Origin: Bacillus cabrialesii
GTDB taxonomy: Bacteria > Bacillota > Bacilli > Bacillales > Bacillaceae
Direction: 5' to 3'
DNA length: 64,000 nucleotides
NCBI RefSeq assembly: GCF_004124315.2
Contig: NZ_CP096889.1
Location: forward strand, 3,517,001-3,581,000
Positions 44,182-52,701 of this stretch are shown here, piece by piece. Positions within the stretch are counted from its first letter, which is position 1. Each line of letters begins with the position of its first letter. A program made the translations under genes and the position numbers. The notes beneath the pieces were generated by a model. That model worked only from the letters and a program-made list of their open reading frames with translations, was not told the DNA's origin and made no database searches.

Positions 44182-45567
44182 TCAGTCATTTTTTGCTGCC
44201 AAGTCGTTCATTTCTTTTATATGCTTTTTTGCATCCAGCATACTCTTTGTTTTTCCGTAGTGAAAAAAAATGACATCACCGTCCGCATGCTCTTTATGCC
44301 GCCCGGTTCTTCCTGCAATTTGAACAAGTGCGCTTTCCGTAAAGATAGGCGATTCCGCCCCTAACACACCCGTTTGCACCTTGGGAACTGTAACGCCTCT
44401 TTCTAAAATTGTTGTTGTGAGTAAGAGATCAAGCTGTCCGTCTCTAAATTGCTGCACTTTTTCTTTTCTGTGCTTGTCTTCCGCATGCACTGACGCTGTT
44501 CGGCAATTCATATTTTTAAAGCATGCAGCTGCTTTTTCCAGAACAAAAACGGAGGGAACAAATAAAAAAACAGGCCTTCCTTCTTTTACATGACATTGTA
44601 TCCATCTAATTATTACTGGCGGAATTTTGTTTCGGTTTAATTTCTTTTTCCAGTTTCCGCACCATAGAAAACGCGGGTCGGGCAATGGTTTGCGATGATG
44701 TCTTGCTGGGATGCGAACTGAATGTAACTTCCCATTCAGTGTTTTTCTTTTTAATTCTTGAGGAGGTGTTGCACTTAAATAAACAAGGGTGCTGTTTTTC
44801 TTTCTTGCTTTCTGAACAGCGAATTGAAGAGTTTGATCAGCAGAATACGGAAAGGCATCAACTTCATCAACGATCATAACATCGAATGCATTTTTATATC
44901 GTAATAGCTGATGTGTGGTGGAAATCATAAGCGGAGATAAACGCCCTTTGTCATCGCTTCCTCCGTACAGCGCTGAAATGTCAGCGCCCTGAAAGGCAGC
45001 CTTGAGCCTGGGAGCAAGCTCTAATACAACATCGGTGCGCGGTGTCGCAATACATACACGCAGTCCTTGGTTTAACGCGGATTCTATCCCAGGGAATAGC
45101 AGCTCTGTTTTGCCGGCGCCGCAAACCGCCCAGATGAGTAGCTCTTCTTTTTTTGATATGGCTTCAATTAAGACTTTGGCGGCTTTTTGCTGTCCGCTCG
45201 AGAGCTCGCCATCCCATGTCAGTTTGATAGGCTGCCAGTTTGGTTCATCTTCCTCTTTCCACGAATATAAAGGCACATCCTCACTCACTCTGCCCATCAT
45301 GACACAGGAACGGCAATAAATCCTATTATTTCCAGATGACGAGTGGTAAAAAGAAAAATACCGCTGATCATTTTGGCCGCACCTGTTACACCTATATCCC
45401 CGTTTATTTATCGATATAGAGTTTTGAGCGGCGATATAACCATTCCCGATATGCCATTCAATCAGCTCATCGGAAAATGGGAGTTCAGTTCTGAGCAAGT
45501 GACGGCTTTGAAGCGTCTGCCGCAATTCTTTTGAAAAAGAAATGGTCTTTTCAGCTGGCACAATCAG
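44182..45567 (-). CDS. comFA: ComFA, DEAD-box DNA translocase for transformation
   Basis: About 461 residues. An N-terminal four-cysteine zinc site (CNRCGQ...CRSC, residues about 55-80) precedes a helicase core with Walker A CGAGKTELL, DEVDAFPY box, SATPP and QIAGRTGR motifs. It drives DNA through ComEC. The longest standard frame starts at GTG 45561, 13 bases from GGAGGG, which is too far. A CTG at 45567 lies 7 bases from it, at the place where I recall ATG (MNVPVEK) in 168, so I extended the CDS to CTG. A partial ComK-like AT box overlaps the yviA terminator upstream. Confidence 0.93.
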   Translation of the reverse strand: MIVPAEKTISFSKELRQTLQSRHLLRTELPFSDELIEWHIGNGYIAAQNSISINKRGYRCNRCGQNDQRYFSFYHSSSGNNRIYCRSCVMMGRVSEDVPLYSWKEEDEPNWQPIKLTWDGELSSGQQKAAKVLIEAISKKEELLIWAVCGAGKTELLFPGIESALNQGLRVCIATPRTDVVLELAPRLKAAFQGADISALYGGSDDKGRLSPLMISTTHQLLRYKNAFDVMIVDEVDAFPYSADQTLQFAVQKARKKNSTLVYLSATPPQELKRKTLNGKLHSVRIPARHHRKPLPDPRFLWCGNWKKKLNRNKIPPVIIRWIQCHVKEGRPVFLFVPSVFVLEKAAACFKNMNCRTASVHAEDKHRKEKVQQFRDGQLDLLLTTTILERGVTVPKVQTGVLGAESPIFTESALVQIAGRTGRHKEHADGDVIFFHYGKTKSMLDAKKHIKEMNDLAAKND

Positions 45568-45645
45568 TATGGCTCCCTCCTTTCGAGACAGTATGACTCA
45601 GTGAATATTTTCTGTCCAGCAATCAAAATAAGAATATAAAAAAAT

Positions 45646-45670
45646 CTCCGCTGCTAAAACGGAGATTTTA
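45646..45670 (-). terminator. terminator after the DegV/FakB gene
   Basis: AAAATCTCCG and CGGAGATTTTT form a strong stem around TTTTAGCAG on the minus strand, with a T-run after it. It overlaps the comFA promoter region. Confidence 0.85.
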
Positions 45671-45672
45671 TG

Positions 45673-46518
45673 TTATTTATAACACCAGCACATTCCTAGC
45701 GCCCCCTCACCCAAGTGGGTGCCGATAACCGCGCCAAAATAACTGTTATAAAATTCAACATGAGGATATTTTGCAGAAAGCTCTTCAATGATTTTCGCTG
45801 CTTCTTCTTCTCGATTAGCGTGGATAACAGCAGCTCGCATAGGCAATCCTTTACTCGCATCTTCGTCTAAAAGCTCATAAATTCGCGAAATGGCTTTTTT
45901 ACGTGTCCGAATCTTCTCAAAAGGCACAATTACCTTATTGTCAAAATGAAGAATAGGCTTTACCTTTAGAAGACTCCCAATAAAGGCTTGGGCGCTGCTT
46001 AATCGTCCGCCCCGCTGAAGATGGGCTAAATCATCTACCATAAAAAATGCCCGAACTGTTTTTTTCATTTCTTCCAGTTCTTTTATGATATCCTCCGGCG
46101 ATGATGCTCCATTTTTAATTAATTCAGCAGCTTTAAGAGCATAAAAGCCTTGAGCCAAACAGCTGATCTCCGAGTCAAATGGATACACGTTAATATTGTC
46201 GACCATTGTATCAGCTGCTGCCGCACTGCTGAACGTACCGCTGATCCCGCTGGAAAGATGGATACTGATGACCGCATCATAAGACTTGCCAAGCTCTTCA
46301 TACAGAGCAACCAGCTCGCCGATTGACGGCTGAGAAGTCGTTGGAAGCTCTGCATGTTTTTTCACTTCATCGTAAAAGCTTTTCCAGTCCAATTCGATTT
46401 CTTCACGATAAGTTTCTTCCCCAAAAACAACCTGGAGAGGAATCATATATATCTGATGTTGTTCACGCATTTCTTTAGGAATATATGCTGTGCTGTCTGT
46501 TACTACTGCAATATTCAT
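45673..46518 (-). CDS. yviA: DegV-family fatty acid-binding protein (FakB type)
   Basis: A 281-residue protein with the DegV start MNIAVVTDSTAYIP, then TTSQPSIGELVALYEELG and SSGISGTFSSA, the loop that holds the fatty-acid carboxylate in FakB structures. Members present fatty acids to the kinase FakA. The yvi location next to degU gave the family its DegV name. It lies between degU and comFA and ends at its own terminator. Confidence 0.9.
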   Translation of the reverse strand: MNIAVVTDSTAYIPKEMREQHQIYMIPLQVVFGEETYREEIELDWKSFYDEVKKHAELPTTSQPSIGELVALYEELGKSYDAVISIHLSSGISGTFSSAAAADTMVDNINVYPFDSEISCLAQGFYALKAAELIKNGASSPEDIIKELEEMKKTVRAFFMVDDLAHLQRGGRLSSAQAFIGSLLKVKPILHFDNKVIVPFEKIRTRKKAISRIYELLDEDASKGLPMRAAVIHANREEEAAKIIEELSAKYPHVEFYNSYFGAVIGTHLGEGALGMCWCYK

Positions 46519-46575
46519 AGCTTCGATACCTGCCTTATTGCTTTATAACTCTATTGTAAGGGAAACAGCAAACTA

Positions 46576-46607
46576 AAAAAAGACCTGCCTAGTAAAAGGC
46601 AAGTCTC
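46576..46607 (-). terminator. terminator after degU
   Basis: AGACTTGCC and GGCAGGTCT form an interrupted stem around a loop with TTTTACTA; seven T follow on the minus strand. Confidence 0.75.
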
Positions 46608-46615
46608 ATTTTATA

Positions 46616-47305
46616 CTATCTCATTTCTACCCAGCCATTTTTAATAGCGACCACAACGGCTTGCGTCCGGTCATTCACATTCATTTTTTGCAAAATATTG
46701 CTCACATGGTTTTTCACGGTTTTCTCACTGATAAACAATGATTCGCCAATACCGCGGTTGCTTTTTCCGTCTGCAAGCATCTGCAGCACTTCACATTCCC
46801 GCCTAGTTAAAATATGTAATGGTCTGCGGATTTCAGGGTAGACCTCATGCTGAGGGTGTGCAGAAACTCCGCTTGTTGCAAGACGGCGGAATTCATTAAC
46901 GAGGTTGTGGGTAACCTTCGGATGAAGGTAAGAACCGCCCTCGGCAACTACTTTTACCGCTTCAATTAATGTATCAGCATCCATCTCTTTCAGCAGATAA
47001 CCTCTTGCTCCTGTTTTCAGGGCATGTGTTACATAATTTTCGTCATCGTGAATTGATAGAATAATTACTTTAGATTCAGGATACAGCTCTACAAGCTGTT
47101 TTGTAGCTTCCACACCATTTACGTTTGGCATATTGATATCCATGATCACAACATCAGGATGATAGTGCTCTACAATGCGAGCCGCTTCGTCTCCGTCGTC
47201 ACCTTCGGCTACCACTTCAAAGGTAGGTTCAAAATCCAATATCCGTTTTACACCTTCACGAAATAACTGATGGTCGTCGATAATAACAATGTTTACTTTA
47301 GTCAC
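46616..47305 (-). CDS. degU: response regulator DegU
   Basis: A 229-residue NarL/LuxR-type regulator. The receiver domain (1-120) has the phospho-acceptor aspartate in [13 protein letters not shown] near residue 56. The C-terminal helix-turn-helix has [39 protein letters not shown]. DegU controls exoenzymes, competence (comK), poly-glutamate and, with SwrA, the fla/che operon. It follows degS and probably also has its own promoter in the 82-base gap. Confidence 0.98.
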
Positions 47306-47387
47306 AAGCCACGCCTCCTTGTATTATTGTTCTATATACTCTAGCATTCGGTCAATATGCCTTTTGGCTCTATTTTACAAATCATAG

Positions 47388-48545
47388 TCAAAGAGATAAC
47401 GGAACCTTGATCATAATAAATGTCCCAAGACCTATTTTCGAATCTATTGTCATGGTTCCTTCCAATAAATCTACTCTTTCTTTCATGCCCAGCAAGCCGA
47501 ATGATTTGTTTTTCTTCTCTTTCGCTTCCTTCAGGTCGAACCCTTTGCCGTTATCTTTTATCATTAAAATCACAAAATCCTTTGTGATCTCAACTTTGAC
47601 TGTAATTTCTTCAGATTCAGAATGCTTTAGCGCATTAGACACAGCTTCCTGTGCGAGTCTGAAGAGCGCAACTTCAAACTGAGGCGCTAACCGCTTATCC
47701 TCTGTTTCACCAATGCACTGAAAATGTATTTTGACCTTCCCGTTATATTCCTCGGTTGTATATAGATATTTTCTTAAAGTTGGAATCAGGCCTAGGTCAT
47801 CAAGGGCCATCGGTCTTAAATCATATATAATCCTTCTCACTTCGTAAAGGGCATTTCGCACATTTTGACGGAGATTTTTAATTTCTTGGAACCCGTCCTC
47901 AGCGCCCTTGTCACGGAAAATACGCTCGATTAATTCCGATCTCATCATAACATTTGCCAGCATTTGAGCAGGACCGTCATGGATTTCTCTTGAGACTCTT
48001 TTTCGCTCTTCTTCCTGCGCTTCAATAATTCTTAAGCCGAAATCCTGTTTTGCCTGAGCATCGGCAAGAAGCAGTCCGACCTCACGCAAATCCTGATTCA
48101 AGTAGTTGAGCACAACTGTAATTTGGCTTACTAATGATTCAGACCGCTCAATGATTTCTTGAAGACCCAACAATCTTCGCTCTAAATCATCCCGGCGTTC
48201 ACGCAATTGCTTCTCACGCTGCTGGATCATCGTTAATTCTACCTGCAGCTTATGGGCTTTTTCGTAAGCATTGCGGATTTCTTCTTCACTGAATCTATGA
48301 AAGTTGCGGCTGACCTCGGATAAACGGTTTCGCGCATGGCGGGTCTGCACTTCAAGTTTATCGCCAAGCTCGATAACTTCATACACCTGCTGTTTAATTT
48401 GTTTCAGTTCTTCAACCAGCTGTTCGTACTGCTGGCGTGACTGCTCCCCGATTTGAAAAACCTCGTCCTTGCTCCCGTCAACGGTTTTCAGCATCTTCAT
48501 CAAAATAGAATCCAGAACTTTGGAATCCATCTTTGTTTTATTCAT
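47388..48545 (-). CDS. degS: sensor kinase DegS
   Basis: A 385-residue soluble kinase. A long coiled-coil sensor region covers residues about 20-180. The HisKA_3 box EIHDGPAQMLANVMMRSELIERIF near 188 holds the phosphorylated histidine. The HATPase has DNGKGFD and SFGLLGMKERV. There is no membrane helix, as usual for DegS. It phosphorylates DegU. It is divergent from yvyE. Confidence 0.97.
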   Translation of the reverse strand: MNKTKMDSKVLDSILMKMLKTVDGSKDEVFQIGEQSRQQYEQLVEELKQIKQQVYEVIELGDKLEVQTRHARNRLSEVSRNFHRFSEEEIRNAYEKAHKLQVELTMIQQREKQLRERRDDLERRLLGLQEIIERSESLVSQITVVLNYLNQDLREVGLLLADAQAKQDFGLRIIEAQEEERKRVSREIHDGPAQMLANVMMRSELIERIFRDKGAEDGFQEIKNLRQNVRNALYEVRRIIYDLRPMALDDLGLIPTLRKYLYTTEEYNGKVKIHFQCIGETEDKRLAPQFEVALFRLAQEAVSNALKHSESEEITVKVEITKDFVILMIKDNGKGFDLKEAKEKKNKSFGLLGMKERVDLLEGTMTIDSKIGLGTFIMIKVPLSL

Positions 48546-48593
48546 AATTTCCCTCCGTCACGGCGTTGTCATATATTTTTATTATAAATGTAA

Positions 48594-48622
48594 TTGATCT
48601 GCAAATTATGTCGAATTATAAT
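48594..48622 (+). promoter_or_regulatory. SigA promoter of yvyE-tagV
   Basis: TTGATC at 48594-48599, 17 bases, TATAAT at 48617-48622. It leaves a leader of about 130 bases before yvyE. Confidence 0.7.
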
Positions 48623-48761
48623 GAAAGAATGCGTATATTCTAGAAAAAAACAATTTTATATACCTTCTATTCTTTATGATACCAAAATACGCACAAAAAT
48701 TCTAAAGGCTGTACGAATTTGTATAGGCAGTCTTTTATGCTTAGCAGGAGGGTCAGCTAGC

Positions 48762-49415
48762 ATGCTGCACAGCTATTTTACTGTGAAAGAAGCAGGAGAA
48801 CACGAGATTGTTATAGAAAAATCGCGTTTTATCTGTCATTTAAGCCGTGTTTCTACCGAACAAGAGGCACAGGAATTTATACAGAAAATAAAGAAACAGC
48901 ACTGGAATGCGACTCATAATTGCTCGGCTTACGTAATTGGCGAGAACGATCATATCCAAAAAGCCAATGATGACGGAGAACCAAGCGGTACAGCGGGAGT
49001 GCCGATGCTCGAAGTATTAAAAAAACGCGGACTTAAGGATACTTGCGCCGTCGTTACACGGTACTTCGGAGGCATTAAACTTGGAGCCGGCGGATTAATT
49101 CGCGCTTATGGGAAATCAGTGTCTGAAGGATTAAATCATATAGGTGTTGTAGAACGGAAGCTTATGCGGGTCATGCATACTTCCGCAGATTACACATGGC
49201 TTGGCAAGATTGAAAATGAATTAAGGGAATCACAATTTCTGTTAAAAGAAATCCATTATGCCGAAAATGTAGAATTCGAGGTATACGTAGAAGAGAATAG
49301 GACTCAAGAATATTCTCAATGGATTTTAAGTTTAACGAATGGATCGTGTTATACTAAACTTGGTATTTTGATATACCTTGAAAAACAAGTTAAAAATCAA
49401 AAGGAGAATAAATGA
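48762..49415 (+). CDS. yvyE: YigZ/IMPACT-family protein
   Basis: A 217-residue protein of the UPF0029/IMPACT family (KKQHWNATHNCSAYVIG, DDGEPSGTAGVPML, TRYFGGIKLGAGGLIRAYG). The ATG at 48762 follows CAGGAGGG by about 9 bases; an upstream in-frame extension was rejected. The first about 170 residues agree with the 168 protein I remember. The last about 45 (VYVEENRTQEYSQWILSL...) differ and are encoded by much more AT-rich DNA, so the gene may carry a recombination joint. It overlaps tagV by 4 bases. Confidence 0.92.
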   Translation: MLHSYFTVKEAGEHEIVIEKSRFICHLSRVSTEQEAQEFIQKIKKQHWNATHNCSAYVIGENDHIQKANDDGEPSGTAGVPMLEVLKKRGLKDTCAVVTRYFGGIKLGAGGLIRAYGKSVSEGLNHIGVVERKLMRVMHTSADYTWLGKIENELRESQFLLKEIHYAENVEFEVYVEENRTQEYSQWILSLTNGSCYTKLGILIYLEKQVKNQKENK

Positions 49416-50407
49416 TGCCAGAACGAGTTAAAGTTCGTGTAAGGAAAAAAAAAAATAAACGGAAAATTATTTTAAAGCGAATACTCTTGCTCTTATTCCT
49501 ATTTTCTATAGTATTCGCAGGGCTAATTGGGTATAAAGTATATAAAACACTTCAAGCAGCTGATAGTTCCTATAAAGAATTAGACCGTGGTGAAAAGTCG
49601 AAATTACGTAAAGAAGTAGTTGACCTTAAGAAAAAACAACCTTTTTCGGTTCTTTTGTTAGGAGTAGAAGACTATGCAACAAGTGGAAAAGGAGGAAGAA
49701 CCGATTCTATTATTGTTGCTACTATAAATCCTAAACAAAAGACAATGAAGTTACTGAGCATTCCTCGTGATACAAGAGTTCAAATATCTGGTGATACTTC
49801 CGGGACAAAAACAAGAATTAATGCAGCCTACGGGAAAGGCGGAGCTCAAACCACTGTTGAAACTGTTGAAAATCTTTTAGATATACCGATTGATTATTAC
49901 GCCACTGTTGATTTTAAGGGCTTTAAAAAAACAATTGATGAAGTTGGCGGAGTTGATGTTGACGTACCCTTTGATTTTAATGAGAAAAGTGATACGTCAA
50001 AATCTAAAAAGTTTTACTTTCAAAAAGGGAACATGCATTTAAATGGCGAAGAGGCTCTTGCTTATGCACGAATGAGAAAACAAGATCCACGTGGAGATTT
50101 TGGGCGTAATGACAGACAAAAACAAATATTGATGGCCATGTTAGATCAAATATCAAAACCTTCTAATCTCGCAAAAATTGATACCCTAGCAGATCAAGTA
50201 AGTGACAACATAACAACAAATTTAAGAATTACTCAAGTCCTAGCACTTCAACAAATTTTCAGCGGTTTTAAAGGAAGCGACGTTGAAACATTGACACTAA
50301 AAGGCTCCGATTTATATATCGGAAATAAATATTTCTTTCAACCTGATGATGAAGAGTTAACAAAAGTTCAAGAAGAACTTTATAACTTTTTGTATCCTGA
50401 TAAATAA
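49412..50407 (+). CDS. tagV: LytR-CpsA-Psr family wall-polymer transferase (AT-rich variant)
   Basis: A 331-residue membrane-anchored enzyme (YvhJ/TagV). A basic cytoplasmic start leads into one helix (ILLLLFLFSIVFAGLIGYKVY). The LCP domain has LLLGVEDYATSGKGGRTDSI, SIPRDTRV, NLLDIPIDYYATVDF and YARMRKQDPRGDFGRNDRQ with the key arginine and aspartates. LCP proteins attach teichoic acid to peptidoglycan. The 168 protein I recall is longer, with a Ser/Thr-rich tail that is absent here. Base composition resembles the foreign block downstream, not yvyE 5'. Confidence 0.9.
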   Translation: MMPERVKVRVRKKKNKRKIILKRILLLLFLFSIVFAGLIGYKVYKTLQAADSSYKELDRGEKSKLRKEVVDLKKKQPFSVLLLGVEDYATSGKGGRTDSIIVATINPKQKTMKLLSIPRDTRVQISGDTSGTKTRINAAYGKGGAQTTVETVENLLDIPIDYYATVDFKGFKKTIDEVGGVDVDVPFDFNEKSDTSKSKKFYFQKGNMHLNGEEALAYARMRKQDPRGDFGRNDRQKQILMAMLDQISKPSNLAKIDTLADQVSDNITTNLRITQVLALQQIFSGFKGSDVETLTLKGSDLYIGNKYFFQPDDEELTKVQEELYNFLYPDK

Positions 50408-50453
50408 TTCACAATATCCTCACTCTGTATTAATAAAACTTGAGACTGTGGCC

Positions 50454-50492
50454 AAAAAGAGGCTGAGAATTTAAATTTCTCAGCCTCTTTTT
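50454..50492. terminator. strong bidirectional terminator after tagV
   Basis: AAAAAGAGGCTGAGAA and TTCTCAGCCTCTTTTT form a perfect 16-base stem. It ends the yvyE-tagV transcript. Confidence 0.92.
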
Positions 50493-51091
50493 CGATTTTA
50501 TAAGACTGATGATTTGATATTTCCGAATCCAATTTTCCAGATTCCAAGTATTCAATAAACATTGTATATACGAAAGTGAACTATTAAATTGGCATTCAAA
50601 AGCTTATAGGGGACCTAGCATTGTTACACCGATTGATTTGCACAGTTTTCTCCACATATTTTTTATTGCTCTTGATCCCGAAGATAAACTAAAGGATTTC
50701 CACCCAAAATAATAAGTGTTCAATTTAAATGTGATAACTGCATAATAGAACAATACCCCAACTTAGGTTGTTTTAAACTGGTTACACTATCGAATTATAC
50801 TTGTTGTTCCATAGCTTAACCTTATCCAAAAATAATCTTTCTCTAAAATTCACACCATAATTTTAGACAACTAACTCTTTTATAAGTCTTATAATACTCA
50901 ATATTATTTTTCTTTTATTATTCTCTCCTTTATCTACACATAGTTAAAAAATCACACTTCACTATATAGAGAGAGAAGAACTTATAAGCCCCCTAGTCAT
51001 TTAGTATATTATTAACTTGACAGATACATAGTAGACATTTGAAATACATACAAATCATCCTTTAAAATTAGGTTAATTTTCTATTAAATGC
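50493..51091. other. AT-rich region without genes
   Basis: About 600 bases with no convincing frame on either strand, no tRNA and no long repeat. It contains scattered promoter-like AT motifs and a TTGACA near 51027 without a good -10. It may be decayed insert DNA or a long control region for the cluster downstream. Confidence 0.5.
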
Positions 51092-51119
51092 TTTAATTTC
51101 CCTTATCCTATGGTATAAT
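51092..51119 (+). promoter_or_regulatory. extended -10 promoter of the secreted-protein cluster
   Basis: TGGTATAAT at 51111-51119 is a TG-extended consensus -10. The -35 (TTTAAT, 16 bases away) is weak. The start would be about 35 bases before the first gene. Confidence 0.65.
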
Positions 51120-51163
51120 TACACAGAAAATCTAATTACAGGTTAAGTGAGGGGGTGGAAAAA

Positions 51164-51619
51164 TTGAAAATGAGCTTTAAAAAACTTATTGGAGCTGTAA
51201 CTATTACTGGGTTGGTATTGACTGGATTTGTCGCAACTAATGCTCAGGCAAAAGCAAATACAAGTGATTCCAGTTTTGATTTTAAATTCAAGGGTAATAG
51301 TACGGCTTATACTCCAGTAAGAACAAAATATAACTCTACAAGTGCTTACATTAATGTCAAAACAATTAGTGATGGCGATCCATACTACAAAGTATCTCTC
51401 GTAAAATCGAACGGGAAAAATTTCTCTAAAACATGGACATATACATTCGGCACATATGATGCTGAAAATCCTAAATTAGCTAAGCATTATATCAAGAACT
51501 ATGCTATGGAAGATAGTAAAGGTTCCCCCATTAGTGTAAAAGTTAAAGCAAAAGGTTATAGAGGAGCCGCTAGCTATAATTGGCACTCCCGTGGTGTATG
51601 GAGCCCTGATTCCATCTAA
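51164..51619 (+). CDS. secreted GVWSPDS-tail protein 1 (function unknown)
   Basis: A 151-residue protein with a signal peptide (KKLIGAVTITGLVLTGFVATNAQA, cleavage near residue 30). The mature part of about 120 residues is rich in Ser, Tyr, Lys and Asn, has no cysteine, and ends SYNWHSRGVWSPDSI. TTG 51164 lies 8 bases after GAGGGGG; GTG 51155 and ATG 51170 are less well spaced. It differs from the next gene product by about six mature residues. Beta-rich secreted proteins followed by ABC genes suggest a bacteriocin or signal, but I do not recognise the family with certainty. Confidence 0.85.
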   Translation: MKMSFKKLIGAVTITGLVLTGFVATNAQAKANTSDSSFDFKFKGNSTAYTPVRTKYNSTSAYINVKTISDGDPYYKVSLVKSNGKNFSKTWTYTFGTYDAENPKLAKHYIKNYAMEDSKGSPISVKVKAKGYRGAASYNWHSRGVWSPDSI

Positions 51620-51667
51620 AAAAGTAAGCTCTTTAAAATTTAAAATTGTGTATAAGGAGAATCGTAT

Positions 51668-52123
51668 ATGAAAACTAAATTTAAAAAACTTATTGGAGCA
51701 GTAACTATTACGGGTTTAGTATTAACTGGTTTTGCTGCAACTAATGCTCAAGCAAAAGCAAATACGAGTGATTCCAGTTTCAATTTGAAGTTTAATGGTA
51801 ATAGTACAGCTTATACTCCAGCTAGAACTAAATACAACTCTACAAGTGCATACATTAATGTCAAAACAATTAGTGACGGCGATCCGTACTATAAAGTATC
51901 TCTTGTAAAGTCAAACGGGAAAAATTTCTCTAAAACATGGACATATACATTCGGCACATATGATGCTGAAAATCCTAAATTAGCTAAACACTATATCAAG
52001 AATTATGCTATGGAAGATAGTAAAGGTTCCCCCGTTAGTGTAAAAATTAAAGCAAAAGGTTATAGAGGAGCCGCTAGCTATAATTGGCACTCCCGTGGTG
52101 TTTGGAGCCCTGATTCTATCTAA
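51668..52123 (+). CDS. secreted GVWSPDS-tail protein 2 (function unknown)
   Basis: A 151-residue near-copy of the previous protein with the same signal peptide plan (MKTKFKKLIGAVTITGLVLTGFAATNAQA) and the same tail SRGVWSPDSI. Mature-part changes relative to copy 1 are few and mostly conservative (D-N, F-L, K-N, V-A, I-V, V-I). TAAGGAGAATCG lies 6-8 bases before the ATG. It is 48 bases after copy 1 in one transcript. Confidence 0.87.
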   Translation: MKTKFKKLIGAVTITGLVLTGFAATNAQAKANTSDSSFNLKFNGNSTAYTPARTKYNSTSAYINVKTISDGDPYYKVSLVKSNGKNFSKTWTYTFGTYDAENPKLAKHYIKNYAMEDSKGSPVSVKIKAKGYRGAASYNWHSRGVWSPDSI

Positions 52124-52173
52124 ATAGTTTAACTGGTTCTTTAATTTTAAATTATGAATAAGGAGAATCATAT

Positions 52174-52626
52174 ATGAAGGCTAAATTCAAAAAACTTATT
52201 GGAGCTATAGCGATCGTAAGTTTAGTATTTACAGGTTTTGCTGTAAGTAATGTAAGTGCTAAAGGAAATACTAAAGATACCAATTTTTCTTTTCATTTCA
52301 CCAACAGTACAAGTGGAAAATATGAATATACTGGTTCAAGAGAAAAGCGTGATAATACAAGCGCTTATATGAGCCTTAAAAGCATTAGTATGACAGGTGC
52401 TGTTCATTATTCTGCAGAACTTGTTACCAGCTCGGGAAAAAGTTTTTCCAAACGGTATCGCTACGTATTTGGAAACAACTTCAGACTTTATCCTAAAACA
52501 CAATACTTAAAAAACTATGCTCACGAGGATTACAAAAAAACAATTAAAGTAAAAATTGAAGCAACAGGCTATGGAACAGTTAACAGTTGGGGTGCTGCTG
52601 GTGTTTGGAGTCCTGACTCCGTCTAA
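52174..52626 (+). CDS. secreted GVWSPDS-tail protein 3, divergent copy
   Basis: A 150-residue paralogue. The signal peptide (MKAKFKKLIGAIAIVSLVFTGFAVSNVSA) and the C-terminal GVWSPDSV are kept, and NTSAY, GK(N/S)FSK and KNYA.ED are shared, but most mature positions differ from copies 1 and 2. It has no cysteine. It may be a partner subunit, a different specificity, or an older duplicate. It ends just before the hairpin at 52643-52683. Confidence 0.87.
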   Translation: MKAKFKKLIGAIAIVSLVFTGFAVSNVSAKGNTKDTNFSFHFTNSTSGKYEYTGSREKRDNTSAYMSLKSISMTGAVHYSAELVTSSGKSFSKRYRYVFGNNFRLYPKTQYLKNYAHEDYKKTIKVKIEATGYGTVNSWGAAGVWSPDSV

Positions 52627-52642
52627 AAGATAATTTAATCTC

Positions 52643-52683
52643 AAATGATAAGATATGAAAGTTTCTTTCATATCTTATCATTT
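52643..52683 (+). terminator. large hairpin between secreted-protein and transporter genes
   Basis: AAATGATAAGATATGAAAG and its reverse complement form a perfect 19-base stem around a 3-base loop. Only TTT ends the stem and no long T-run follows, so it may be a partial terminator or mRNA processing/stability element that lowers transporter expression. Confidence 0.65.
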
Positions 52684-52701
52684 ATGTAAAGGAGATTTGT
52701 A

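Larger units (their letters stand above)
51150..52626 (+). repeat. tandem gene triplication with a period of about 505 bases
   Basis: The three secreted-protein genes begin at 51164, 51668 and 52174. The second and third copies share the leader TAAGGAGAATC(G/A)TATATG and the following TTTAAAAAACTTATTGGA-like signal-peptide coding stretch. Copies 1 and 2 are almost identical in the coding region; copy 3 has diverged. This shows repeated unequal duplication. Confidence 0.85.

Noticed and set aside
48594..48761. 56-residue N-terminal extension of yvyE
   Set aside because: It contains the SigA promoter region and lacks a ribosome site; the CAGGAGGG at 48745 belongs to ATG 48762.
50380..50562. 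60-codon frame on the minus strand after tagV
   Set aside because: It runs straight through the perfect terminator stem at 50454-50492 and has no ribosome site.
51150..52183. CRISPR or satellite array
   Set aside because: The ~505-base period is a gene duplication with coding constraint, not short spaced repeats; no cas gene is present in the window.
51164..52626. Lactococcin 972 family membership of the secreted trio
   Set aside because: Export signal, absence of cysteine and neighbouring ABC genes fit, but the C-terminal motif and sequence do not match the lactococcin 972 pattern I remember; left as unknown family.
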